A stretch of 64,000 nt of DNA from Rhodosporidiobolus odoratus. Lineage: Eukaryota; Basidiomycota; Microbotryomycetes; Sporidiobolales; Sporidiobolaceae. The stretch is taken from positions 62,001 to 126,000 of the forward strand of contig JAOANU010000012.1 of the NCBI GenBank assembly GCA_034387635.1, in the 5' to 3' direction. The position numbers were made by a program, and so were the translations under genes. The notes under the pieces were generated by a model, which was not told where the DNA came from, made no database searches, and worked only from the letters and a program-made list of their open reading frames with translations. Below are positions 54,799-64,000 of this stretch, in pieces. How positions within the stretch are numbered: the first letter of the stretch is position 1; the number at the start of each line of letters is the position of its first letter.

Positions 54799-57663
54799 TC
54801 ACGCCGCAAAGCTGAGTTGTGACGAAATCACAGAGGCAGCGGCGTCGACGAAGGCTTTGCTCGGGTGTTGTAGCTTGTCGATGTAGAGGGCGGCGAGAAC
54901 AAGGGCGATAGTGGTCGGGGCGCTGCACGTCAGGGATTCGCAAATTAGCTAGGCCGTAGTAGTATCAAGCGAAGATGGAACTGAAACGCACGTGAGGAAA
55001 GCGTAGGACACGAGCAGGGTCCGCGAGATGAGCAGCTCAAAGGTTGGGCTGGCGGTGGCTGAGGTTAGCTGAGCGAGCGTGATGGCCGTAGGTGATCTGT
55101 GGCCCACAAAGTCCGAACGAAAGGCGGGTGTTAGCGGCTCAGGGAATGTTTCTGGGACGGGACGGCCAGCGCCACGCACCCGATGAGCAGACAGGCGACG
55201 ACGACGAAAACGGGGTCGTCCGCTACGTTGACCGTCACCTTGGCATACCACGCGAAGAGCGGGATGATGACCAGCGGGACGATGATCATCCTGCTGACAA
55301 CGGCGACGACGACCGTCCGAGTCTCGCCTCGTCCGCTACTTACAGCAGAAAGGGACCGAGGGATAGGAGCGAAGGGGTTCCGAAGGCGATGAAGGAGTGT
55401 CGCGGAGTAGGACGATGCTGGTGCTTCGTACGAGTCGTCGGCGGGACGGAGAGGGGAGGTGGTCGCGGCGTCGCCTTCGGAAGAGGGTGAGGAGGGTCGG
55501 TAGAAATAGGCGCCTAGGGTGACGAGGGTGATGGGAACGGAGCAGGCACCGGCGGAACGGATGGCGCTGTCGCCAAAGCAAGAAAAAGCGTCAATTTGCG
55601 GTAGTCGGGAAAGCCTCATTATACAAGTGATGCAAAAGGATCGGAAGGGCAGAAACCGAGGAACGGCAATGGCGGACAGAGCGAGGAGAAGAAGACGCAC
55701 GCCTTTAACGGTTCTGCCTCGTTAAGTACTCTCTGAAGAGGTGGCACACAAGCCACGAACAGACTCAAGAGCGCGGCATAAAGCGGCACCGTCATGAAAT
55801 CGTTGATCTTTTTGGCAATCCTCTTCGTCTTCTTCCAGCTTGCCCTGCCAAACCTCTTGACTTTCCTCCCTCCTCGAGCGAGAGGAGAAGAAGAGGAAAG
55901 CCAACGTCGCCCGATCCCTCGACGGACGCCCCACTCGGCATCCTCGTCATCAAAGTCGCTATTGACATCCGAGTTGTCGTCACCGACTTCACTGGCCGCT
56001 CGACTCGTACTCGCCGAGTACACACTGGCAACCGGAGTGTTGGGGAAAGACTGGAAGATCCGAGCACGTTTCTTCCTGAGTTTCCTTTGTTGGGAGGGCG
56101 TGCGAGCAAGCGAGTCGGAACCGGGACCACTCGTATCTTCGTCAGGAGGAAGGAGAACGAGTTTCGACTGTTTGGGCGACGAGGGAGCCGAGGGGAAAGA
56201 GTCGGACGGCTTTTTCAGAATGGAAGCCGTCGAGGGTTTGTGGCGGAGTAGGTGGTCGTCCTCCCTGCTCTCGTCGTCACTGCCCTCTTCGTCCTCTGCT
56301 CCATCCTGTTCGGCTTCATTTGCGTCATTCGCCCTGAGTGTGGCTTCGTCGGAAGAGCCATCGAGCGAGGATGGAGGAGGGGCCGACGCAGAGATAGCTT
56401 CGACATCCGCTTCCGGCTCCGCTTCTTGCTCAGTCTCGGCTGACGTAAGGAGACGAACTCCGATCGACCAACGGACGACGATGCCGAGGGTGGAGAAGAG
56501 GACTGTAAGGCAGACACGAGGAGGTAGGGACGGCGTAACGAAAACGAAAAACAGGACAAACGGGTGCGTCAGCGGGATAGGGCGGAGAGCGATACGTCAC
56601 AGCGACGGGAGCTCAGGCAAACCAAATCACGAACGTACCGAGGTAACTCAGTCCGCGACCCAACATCGCATCCTTCGTATCGTGCGGGCCCCACGCGAGC
56701 GGCAGCTTCTCTCCAATCAGGGATTGCATCAGGGCGATAGGCAGCGAGTTCGAGTTCTGGAACGTAGCGCAGGCAACTGTGGGCGCGTTCGGATTGTCAG
56801 GTCAACCCTGTAGAAAAAGGTGAAATCTAGGAAAGGACGTACTGGCAAAGTTCCGCTGACCCCGCTTCAGCCCAACGAGCTTTCCGAAGCTCCATGCTAC
56901 GCTGGCAGAAAAGGCACTAATGAGGCAGAAGCCAATAGGGATGATGTAGAGGTCGGCGAGCTTGTCGGGTGTCAGGGAGAAGGCGACCTTGTTGAAAAGC
57001 AGACAAGGAGTGAAGAGCGTTGTATTGACTGTGTGCGAGTTTCGTCAGCGCACCGTACAGCACACCGTACGAGTAAAGTCAGGTGTGTGAAGGAAAGGTA
57101 AGGCAAGTGAGCCTGAGAACTGACTTTTGTTGAGCGTCTGAGGAAGGGAAGAGAGCGCATGGTCAGCGGTCTTGGGCTATACATAGCAGCACCTTCAGCG
57201 CGAGACGAGAAGCTCACCCGCTTGGCCTTATCATCCACGATCCCCCTTTTCGCCAAGATCCATCCGACCAGACTGCGGAAGGAAAGGAAGAAAAAAGAAA
57301 ACGGCCGTCAGCGGGATTACAACCCGCCTGCTATCTTGCAGTCCAGCCGAGAGCGTGGTGTTGCGGATGTAGCTTACCACAGGAAGAAGACTTCGAGGAT
57401 CCTGTGGACGCAAAGGGCGGTTAGCGAGGCTTAGAGGGAGCCAAGGAACAGGTGGGGGGAAGAGAAGATAAGGCCGATGGCGCTCAGGCTAGCTGAGGTC
57501 GTAAAGGACAGCGACGCAGGCAGACGAAGATACTGACTTACGACTCGACCACAACTCCAATCAAGGTGGGCAGTGGGTTGGCTTGGTCAGGTCGTTTCGG
57601 CGTTGACAGCGGAGAGAGAGTATCTCCTGAGGCGATCAGGGAGAAGGGCAAGAATATGCCCAT
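54799..57663 (-). CDS. Auxin efflux carrier (AEC) family membrane transporter
   Basis: Polytopic membrane protein of the PIN/AEC family; fungal substrates are unknown. Start at 57663: MGIFLPFSLIASGDTLS, then PLPTLIGVVVES, a 24-nt exon ILEVFFL, LVGWILAKRGIVDDKAKR, LFNKVAFSLTPDKLADLYII, CATFQNSNSLPIALMQSL (the family's N-terminal helix block), a cytosolic loop of over 200 residues rich in Ser, Asp and Glu, then KINDFMTVPLYAALLSLFVA, GACSVPITLVTLGAYFY, MIIVPLVIIPLFAWYA, TAITLAQLTSATASPT and a final helix with PTTIALVLAALY, ending at 54799. Two hydrophobic bundles around a large central loop are the standard AEC layout. At least nine exons. Confidence 0.87.
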
Positions 57664-58351
57664 GCTGTGTATAGATTGATCGCGAGACTGAGTGATTCTC
57701 TGGGCAACAAGAGGTGGCAGTAAGAAAGAGCGAGATACGGGAAGGGAGAAGATGATGATGAGGACAACAACGTCGCCGTCTCCTACATCCGAAGCAGCAA
57801 TCTTTGCTTGTGCAGCACGATGAGAGCGATTCAAATACATCGAATCCTTGATCGGCACTGTCGACGACCATCGACGTCGACGCAATGACCCTCTAAATTT
57901 CCTGCTTCCGCCCTATCGAGGCCGCAGTGCCGCGTGTTCCACTAAGACACGGCGGTGGTTGAAGGACGGACACATGCGAATCCTGCAGACAGAGCTCTGC
58001 GACGCAGCGCGTCGCTGACTCGCAGAGCCCTGCCAATGCGTTCCCTTCATCCTCTTTTTTCTTCTTCTTCTTCTCCTCGATGGCTCCGTGTCCTTCCACC
58101 TCCACCACATCCTGCCCACCCACCTGCGTCTCTCTGTCGCAATTCTGCTTGTCCTGAACCGCAATCGAGAGTAGAGATGACGGTGCAAGTTGCAAGAGCT
58201 TGTGGAAAAATGGCAACAACAACTTCAACAAGTCGGTCCTACAGCACAACCAAATCAAAAAGAGAAAAAGGGGGAGGACGAAACTGCACGAAGTGAAGGG
58301 GAACCAGAGAAGAAAAGAGAGTGTACCACCACGGTCGGAAGGTCCTCAGGT
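57664..58351. other. Intergenic between AEC transporter and nuclease
   Basis: 688 bp between two minus-strand genes. A GTGTCTTAGTGGAACAC segment near 57,930-57,950 forms a hairpin and resembles a tRNA D-arm, but no T-arm follows. Confidence 0.4.
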
Positions 58352-60721
58352 TCATAGATGCATCCTCTCAAACGCCTCCTCGAGTTTTCTCTGCTGCGCT
58401 TCCCTATCCTCCGACCACTCCTCCCACGCCTCCTTCGCCATTTTGGCCTCCAAAGCACCATGCCCGCGCTCCTTCAATCCCTCCAGCCGCTCTCCAACCA
58501 CATCCTCCAACCCGACCACCAACTCTTCCTCGTCCTGACCATCCTCCTCCTCATCCTCGTCCCCCATCCATCGAGGAGCAACTGGAGCCGGTATCGAATG
58601 CCCAGGTGTACGATTCCATGGCTCGCTCGGTAGACCAAAACGACACAGGAGGGTCGGAAGGTCGGATGTAGGAGGGCGGGAATCGAGCGAGCCGGAGAAC
58701 TTGGACAGCAGTGGCAGGGTCGGTTCCCATCCTTCCTCGGCTGCGGCAGAAACCTCTGTGCCCACAAATGACGAGGAGGAAGAGGGAGGCGAGCTGGGTG
58801 CGAGAGTAGAAAGCCGTGGCATGCTGAGGAAGATGGTTCGGGCGTCTCGGATTGTTTGGAGGTAGCCCTCGGAGTCACCACCTGGGGGTATGAACCTTGC
58901 CGGGAGGACCTCGAGGATGGCTTCGATGGTAGAGTGTTGCCGGACCAGCTTGAGTGCTGTAGCGGGACCGAGACTACCACAGCGGGGAACAAGGTGGTGA
59001 GAACAAAGTCACCCAGAGGAGGAAAGGAATAAGCGTACTGAGGTATCCGCTCGGTAAAGTCGGTCCCGCACAGGAGCGCCCAATCCACAAACTCTTCCTT
59101 CGTCAACCCCAGCTCCCGCCGCAAGACCTGCGGATCCATGACCGACATCCCCTCTCTCACCTTGCCGCCTCTGGTCAATCCATCCTCCTTCGCTTCTGTG
59201 GTAGTCGAGATCCGTCGAATGGATTGAGCACCGTAAACTGCGACGTCCGTGTCGTCCGAGACGACGTAGTCGACGAGACCTAGGTGGTACAGGGCGGAAC
59301 ACACTCCTTCAGCTTCGTGCGGGTCGCTAGGAGAAGGTTCCAGGTAGGGAATGCCGAGAGCGTGCACGAAAGACTAGAGTCCGATGCGAGTGTGAGCATC
59401 ATGGGTGATTCTACTTCTCAAGGGCAGAGAAAGGGGGCGGACTCACCCGAACATCCTCGAACGCTTCCTTCGGCACAAATACGCTCCGGCTCAAATGGCT
59501 CGCCCCGAGCTTGTCGCTCCTCCCGATGATGGCGTCGAGATCTTCGTCAGTCTCTTCCTCTGCCGACTCGACTTTTGGTAGTGCGTCTAGCTCTCCTTCA
59601 ACGAGTTCTTCGAAGCTGTCCAGTTCCGGCGCAACATCCTCCTCAAGAGACCCTGCGGTTTCCAGTGGGGGTAGTGGAAGTGGGGGAAGCTTGACGGAGT
59701 GTTCTTCTGCCGACTCAACTTCTGGTACTGGGTTTGGCTCGCCCTCAACGGTTTCTTCGAGCTTGTCCAGTTCTCGCGTAGCATCCTCCTCACGAGACCC
59801 TGCTATTTCGAGAGAATGTAGTCGGAGCGGCGGAAGCTTGAGCGAGGGTTCTTCCGCCTCCAGTGGCACCTGCGCAGGAGGTTCCGCGAGGTTCGATTCC
59901 GCCGGTTCCGCGATCCTCCCACCTCTTTTCAAGATTGCTTGGAAAAACGCCTGCTCTTCCTCGACGATTTGCCGTTGATTGCGGGACCAGATAGGATTGG
60001 TTGAATCGAAGAGGAAGGAGCGGTAGAGGTCAAGGAGGGAGAGGATGATGCTTTGCTCGGTAGGAGGAAGGGAGAGAAAGGCGGTTGAGGAAGGAGAGGC
60101 GAAGGGGAAGAGTTGATCTGGCGGGTCGACGAGCGGTGGCGCGACAGCCTCTCGATGACCGAAAGGTAGAGTCGAGGGACCGCTCAGCTTCGCGCCAACG
60201 GCTTCACTCTCTGCCGCCATTCGCCTTGCTATTCGAACTTCTTCCGTGAAAACCCGAGCCAGCGACGCCCTGCGGTCAGCCACAACCCCCGACCAAACCT
60301 CCTTGGTTCTCCTCAACCTTTCTCCCCTCTCTGCTTCAGCCTCCCCCCTCAACCGCTGCAACTGCCTAGCCAACCTCCTCCGTTCGTTCTCCTTGGCCTT
60401 CTCCTTGATCCTCGTCGCACCGTCAAAGACGACAATCGGGCGGATGTTCTCTCGCCTCAAGGCGACGAGGAAGTAGTACCAGGCTTTGGTCAAGCTTCGA
60501 CTATCCTTTGACGCGCGAGACCCGGCGGAAGAAGAGGTATCCTCCGAGGCTGACCGACTGGGAGATGGTGATGAGCTCCTCCCGGCGAACCAGAACTTGG
60601 TAGTGAGAAGGTTGGCATCTATGGCGAAGCGTTGACCTGCAAAGGCGCGAATCGAGGGTTGAGGGGTGAAGCAGGAAGGAGCGAGTTTCTTCGCGATGGA
60701 GGTGAGGTCGCGGACGCCCAT
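58352..60721 (-). CDS. XPG/Rad2-family structure-specific nuclease, divergent
   Basis: FEN/XPG-type flap nuclease by motif; exact orthology unresolved. Start at 60721: MGVRDLTSIAKKLAP, FAIDANLLTTKFWF (first metal Asp), ENIRPIVVFDGA (second), then a long charged insertion of roughly 300 residues with two tandem 49-residue acidic repeats. XPG-I domain: HALGIPYLEPSP, HEAEGVCSALYHLG, VDYVVSDDTDVAVYGA, then LLCGTDFTERIP and a helix-hairpin-helix LGPATALKLVRQHSTIE. The catalytic acidic residues are present. The C-terminal part has an acidic stretch and ends in a charged helix at 58352. The insertion between N and I domains is reminiscent of XPG/Rad2 and unlike FEN1, but sequence divergence leaves a fungal-specific paralogue possible. 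Confidence 0.82.
59561..59854 (-). repeat. Two tandem 147-bp units in the nuclease gene
   Basis: Adjacent 49-codon units share EE-x-S-x-KLPPL at the start, LE-x-AGS-x-EED in the middle and VESAEE at the end. Length is conserved exactly, so the duplication is in frame and probably fairly recent. Confidence 0.85.
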
Positions 60722-61265
60722 TGATCCGGTTGACCGAGGGCGTAGCAAGGTGCACTTGATTCACTCGTTATCGTTGGTACTCCTCGATGTCGATTTGGCG
60801 CACGTGTTGCTCCGGTGATGCCAGTAGGGGCTGATGAGCTGCCCAGGACGAAGGGCGTCTGGAGAGGGACCATCAGCACGCGCAGTCAAGCGTTGATGTA
60901 TGGAACACATACACAATGATCGTGACTGTCTCGATGACTTCAGGCAGCTGCTCGTGACCGTCGTCGTGCTGCTCGTCAGTCTTGTCGAGCCGGACGAGGG
61001 GCAACGGGAAAGTGCCAGGACACGCTCGTCGCGGGCGGACGAGGTGCGGTAGGTTGATAGCCGATGATATGGGACAGGATGAGTGTGAACGAGTCAAACC
61101 GGGTGACGAGTGATAGCAAAGCAAGGGGAACACATGCCATTGTCCGCTCCAAAGCCGCCTCGAGCGTCTACTTACCTGATCATCTCTCCCGCTTTTGACC
61201 GTACCGTCTCGAAGAGTGCTAAGATACTTGCAAACTACAACACAAAACGACGACCCTCTGCCGCT
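60722..61265. other. Intergenic between nuclease and BUB3
   Basis: 544 bp between two minus-strand genes; presumably the nuclease promoter and the BUB3 3' UTR. Nothing else recognised. Confidence 0.45.
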
Positions 61266-62756
61266 TTACTTGGCCTTGGGCTTACACTCCTCCCCACAAG
61301 TCCTAACCCAAACCCCATTCCCCCCTCCAGCCCCCCCACTCCCACTCCCGGCCCCTTCATCTTCCTCCGAAAACGCAATCGCCAGTTGCGTCCCATCCGC
61401 GCTGAACTCGAGAGCGCTGATCGGGGAGGGGTATTTGGGGAATTGTCGGAGACGCTTCTTGGCTGCTGGATCCCACAGGGAGACGGTCGAGTCGCCGCCG
61501 CCAGTAGCAAAGGTGCCGTGTCTACCGATCGAGCCGACAATCAGTATATACATGGGAGAAAAAGAATGAGGAAAGGGTTGACTGACACTGGGTTGAAGGC
61601 GAGACCTTGTACGGGGTAAACGGTGTCGATGCCTTCAATCACTTGGCGGTGGCACTTGAACGCATACTTCTTCTTCTGTGCCGCGTCCGACGCGTCGAAA
61701 AACTCGACTGCGACGCGACCTTCGATAGAGGTGGTAACGTAACCTGCAGAGACAGGCGCGATCAGCACTCGCTGCATTCGAGGCTTAGTCGGCAAGGCAG
61801 AAGGGGCAGGAAACACACCCTTGTCGTTGGCCATGATCCTGACGGCCCGCGTCATGAACTTGAGACTGCTCTCCCGCTTCTGCCACGGCTCGATTTCCTC
61901 TCCAGTCTTACCCGCTTCAATCGCCTTCTTGAGTTCGGGGATGTCCCAAATCCAGACATGTCGTCCGCCCATGGCGCAGACGATCTTTGAGCGGGAGACG
62001 GACAGAGAGTAGACTTTGTGAGGGAGCTTGAGGACGGTGGGAGACGGGGAGGGTTGCGAGGTGGCAGAGTCGATCGAGGTGATTCGGAGGGTCGAGTCCC
62101 AAGAGCCGGAGACGACGGCGCCTACACAGAACTGGTGAGCAAGCGGACGGACTCGCAGGAAGGGAATAACGTACCGAGTTCGTCACTGTACTCGACGCAT
62201 CGGACGGCGTCGTCGTGCTTGCAAATGAGCTGCGTCTCCTTCGAGTCAAAGTTGACCCTGTGCAGTGAGCCGGCGTCAGTAGGATACGGGGGCAAGTAGG
62301 GTAACGAGGTGTACTTACGACCTGACCTCCTTTGCGAGTCCTCCTACATAGGCGAGGGTCTCCGTTTGAGAACCCCAAGCGACGTCGAGCACGGCGCCGC
62401 GGATGGCCAACTTGCGAGGAGAGGTAGAGTTGCGAAGGTCGTGGAGGTAGATAGACTGTGAGGAAGAATGTAGGGCGGTAGATGGGAAGGTCATCGAGAG
62501 CCGGGTCGACGAGAGGTCAGCGAAGACGCGTGAATCGGAATGATGACGAAGGGGGACAGCCAGAGAGAGAGTGTACGGACCCTGTCCCAGCTACCGACCA
62601 GCAGTAGATTGGGGTTTGTCGGGTGGAAAGCGAGCGAGGAAACAGAGTCGACGAAGGAAGGTAATTGCAGATCTGGGGGGAGGGGGTGAGGGGGTGGTCA
62701 GTATGTGTGTAGAAGCATCTTGTGAATGGGTGATCGTACCGGATGCGGCTGCCATG
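61266..62756 (-). CDS. BUB3: Spindle checkpoint WD40 protein Bub3
   Basis: Kinetochore adaptor that recruits Bub1 and Mad3/BubR1 in the mitotic checkpoint. Coding exon 1 is 16 nt (62756-62741). Then LPSFVDSVSSLAFHPTNPNL, LLVGSWDRSIYLHDL, LAYVGGLAKEVRS, DDAVRCVEYSDELGAVVSGS, the Bub3 signature RESSLKFMTRAVRIM, YVTTSIEGRVAVEFFD (GLEBS-binding region), KKYAFKCHR, VYPVQGLAFNPVHGTFATGG, and KRLRQFPKYPSPISALEFSA, ending at 61266. The SIEGRVAVE and FKCHR blocks distinguish it from Rae1. A Gly/Ser-rich insertion lies near the C-terminus. Confidence 0.94.
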
Positions 62757-62993
62757 GTGGGTCAGTAGGTTACAGTATTGATCGAAGGAAACCCTTCGCA
62801 AACAACATGAAACCCGGCTGACTTCTTGTTCTACTTCTCCTGTAGCCTAGACTGGCTAAACTCGGCACAAAGTCTCACGAGAGCTTACTTGCAACCCCAC
62901 CAACTCGTCTCAACTCCAGCCACTGCTTTCGACGCCTTCTCTCCTCGACTCGAACTTCAGCGATCCGAGGCCTGCAACGACGACAACGGAATC

Positions 62994-63966
62994 ATGCTGC
63001 TAGACAAGGTCCTACAGGTACGTCCTCTTCTCCAGCGACTCTCCCTGTCGAGTGCTGATCCGCCCAACCTCGCTCACAGCCCTCAATCCTCTCCCTCTTC
63101 TCCTCCACTTCCTCCCACCCAACCCTGCTCGCCCACCTCACCGTCCCTCCTTCCTCCCCCGAATCCTTCATCTCCCTCCTTCAAGACTCGGACAACTCGC
63201 GCGAGACCATCCTAGCCTGGGGCGGCGCATCCTCGGCGGATCTCGAGGTGAGAGTGAAGAGTCTCGAGGCGCAGCAGGCGCATCTTGGTCAAGTTGGAGC
63301 CAGCGGGGAGCAGAATCGACCTGCGCTCAAGCATCTCAGAGGACAAGTGGTGCACCTCCAGGCACCCGACTGTAGGACGACTAGCATTCGCTGGGGAAGC
63401 TGGAAGGAGAACTCTTGGAAGGAAACAGGGTTGGGCATTGAATTGCCAGTGATGCACCTCCAAGTCAAGGACTTGGGTCAAATGTGGTACGTCGACGTCG
63501 GGGTGCTAGACGACGCAGGGGAAATCACCGTGCTAAGGGCCTCGAATTGGCAGGTCCGTCCGCACTTCCCTTTCCGCTCGGCCCCAGAGCGTCTAGGAGA
63601 GGCACACGTGCTCACAATCTCTTCGCGCGACATTAGCCGCACGCTCAGCTTCACCCAGCCACCACTTCCTTCCCCCGTCTTCTCCACCTCCCCCTCTCCT
63701 TCCCTTCCACCACCAACCAAACCACTCCCCTCCTTACCCACTGGACGACCCTCTCCCTGTCCCTCTTTCAGCTCCTCTCCTCCCTCCCCGCCGCCTCAGC
63801 TCCTGCTCCACGCTTCAAAGCCGTCCTCGGAGTCGAGGTTCACGCTACTTGCCGGTTAAGGAGGGTTTGGTTCTCTGAGGAAGGGGTGCCGGGAGATATG
63901 AGTGAGGAGGAGGTCAGAAAGGGGAGGATGCAGGAGATGGCCATGTTTGCAGCTGCAGACGAGTGA
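62994..63966 (+). CDS. Unknown protein of 271 residues
   Basis: Not recognised. Three exons (62994-63017, 63080-63553, 63649-63966) join in phase. Seen: MLLDKVLQPSILSLFSSTSS, SFISLLQDSDNSRETILAWG, a helical segment VRVKSLEAQQAHLGQ, LRGQVVHLQAPDC, IRWGSWKENSWKETGLGIEL, PVMHLQVKDLGQMWYVDVGV, and a C-terminal exon ending RKGRMQEMAMFAAADE. The final exon uses the acceptor at 63648, because the next one (CACCCAG) gives a less natural frame. The beta-strand-rich middle suggests a small mixed alpha/beta domain. Divergent from BUB3 with 237 bp between starts. Confidence 0.7.
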
Positions 63967-64000
63967 AGGTACGGCTCCGCTCTTCACAAGTTGACTCGAC

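Noticed and set aside
57905..57965. Minus-strand CTTAGTGGAACAC resembling a tRNA D-arm
   Set aside because: No T-loop consensus follows and the folding does not close an acceptor stem.
1..64000. CRISPR array, prophage or bacterial operon structure
   Set aside because: Introns in almost every gene and eukaryote-specific proteins show nuclear fungal DNA; no regularly spaced repeats were seen.

Overview
This is a GC-rich nuclear chromosome segment from a basidiomycete, most likely a red yeast of the Microbotryomycetes (Rhodotorula/Rhodosporidium-like). That placement is inferred from dense short introns (about 50-110 nt, GTRNGT or GTCCG donors, pyrimidine-rich acceptors), compact gene spacing, C-ending codons and fungal-type orthologues. 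No rRNA, tRNA, CRISPR array or complete transposon was recognised. Nearly every gene is split by introns, so the models below were joined by hand, using reading phase and family conservation at each junction.

Layout. 1-3,779: RAD54 (partial, minus) and RAD52 (plus) are divergent around a 237-bp promoter that carries an ACGCGT box. 4,121-6,103: orphan gene A (minus). 6,512-7,567: complex I assembly factor NDUFAF2. 7,905-12,681: coatomer alpha, COP1 (minus). 13,473-14,048: RNA polymerase subunit RPB10. 14,533-15,756: a CMP/dCMP-type deaminase (minus). 16,372-18,837: DRG-type GTPase RBG1 (minus). 18,838-21,585: a 2.7-kb stretch without a supportable gene. 21,586-22,163: ZNF706-like zinc finger. 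22,729-24,037: acetoacetate-decarboxylase-like protein. 24,418-26,839: orphan gene B (minus), a paralogue of A. 27,447-29,094: MDR-type oxidoreductase (minus). 29,281-30,229: GET5/MDY2. 30,461-31,305: Cdc25/rhodanese-type phosphatase. 31,554-33,508: protoporphyrinogen oxidase HEM14 (minus). 33,708-34,203: small unknown gene. 34,196-39,517: THADA/TRM732 (minus). 39,821-40,735: a disordered region joined to a KDZ-transposase-like C-terminal fragment. 42,474-42,896: small basic protein (minus). 43,203-44,023: PIG-P/GPI19 (minus). 44,801-48,090: bacterial-type iron-sulfur L-serine dehydratase. 48,345-50,800: CUE3/ASCC2 (minus). 51,549-53,520: glutamine synthetase (minus). 54,799-57,663: auxin-efflux-carrier family transporter (minus). 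58,352-60,721: XPG/FEN-family nuclease (minus). 61,266-62,756: spindle checkpoint BUB3 (minus). 62,994-63,966: unknown protein.

The genes are mostly single-copy housekeeping functions (recombination, vesicle traffic, transcription, heme, GPI anchors, nitrogen assimilation, ribosome quality control) and do not form one pathway. The most informative signals are: very small exons (5, 6, 6, 10 and 13 nt) needed to keep conserved residues in RPB10, the decarboxylase-like gene, glutamine synthetase and RBG1; the orphan paralogues A and B; the KDZ-derived fusion with an optional 105-nt intron that hides an in-frame stop; and the shared RAD54/RAD52 promoter.
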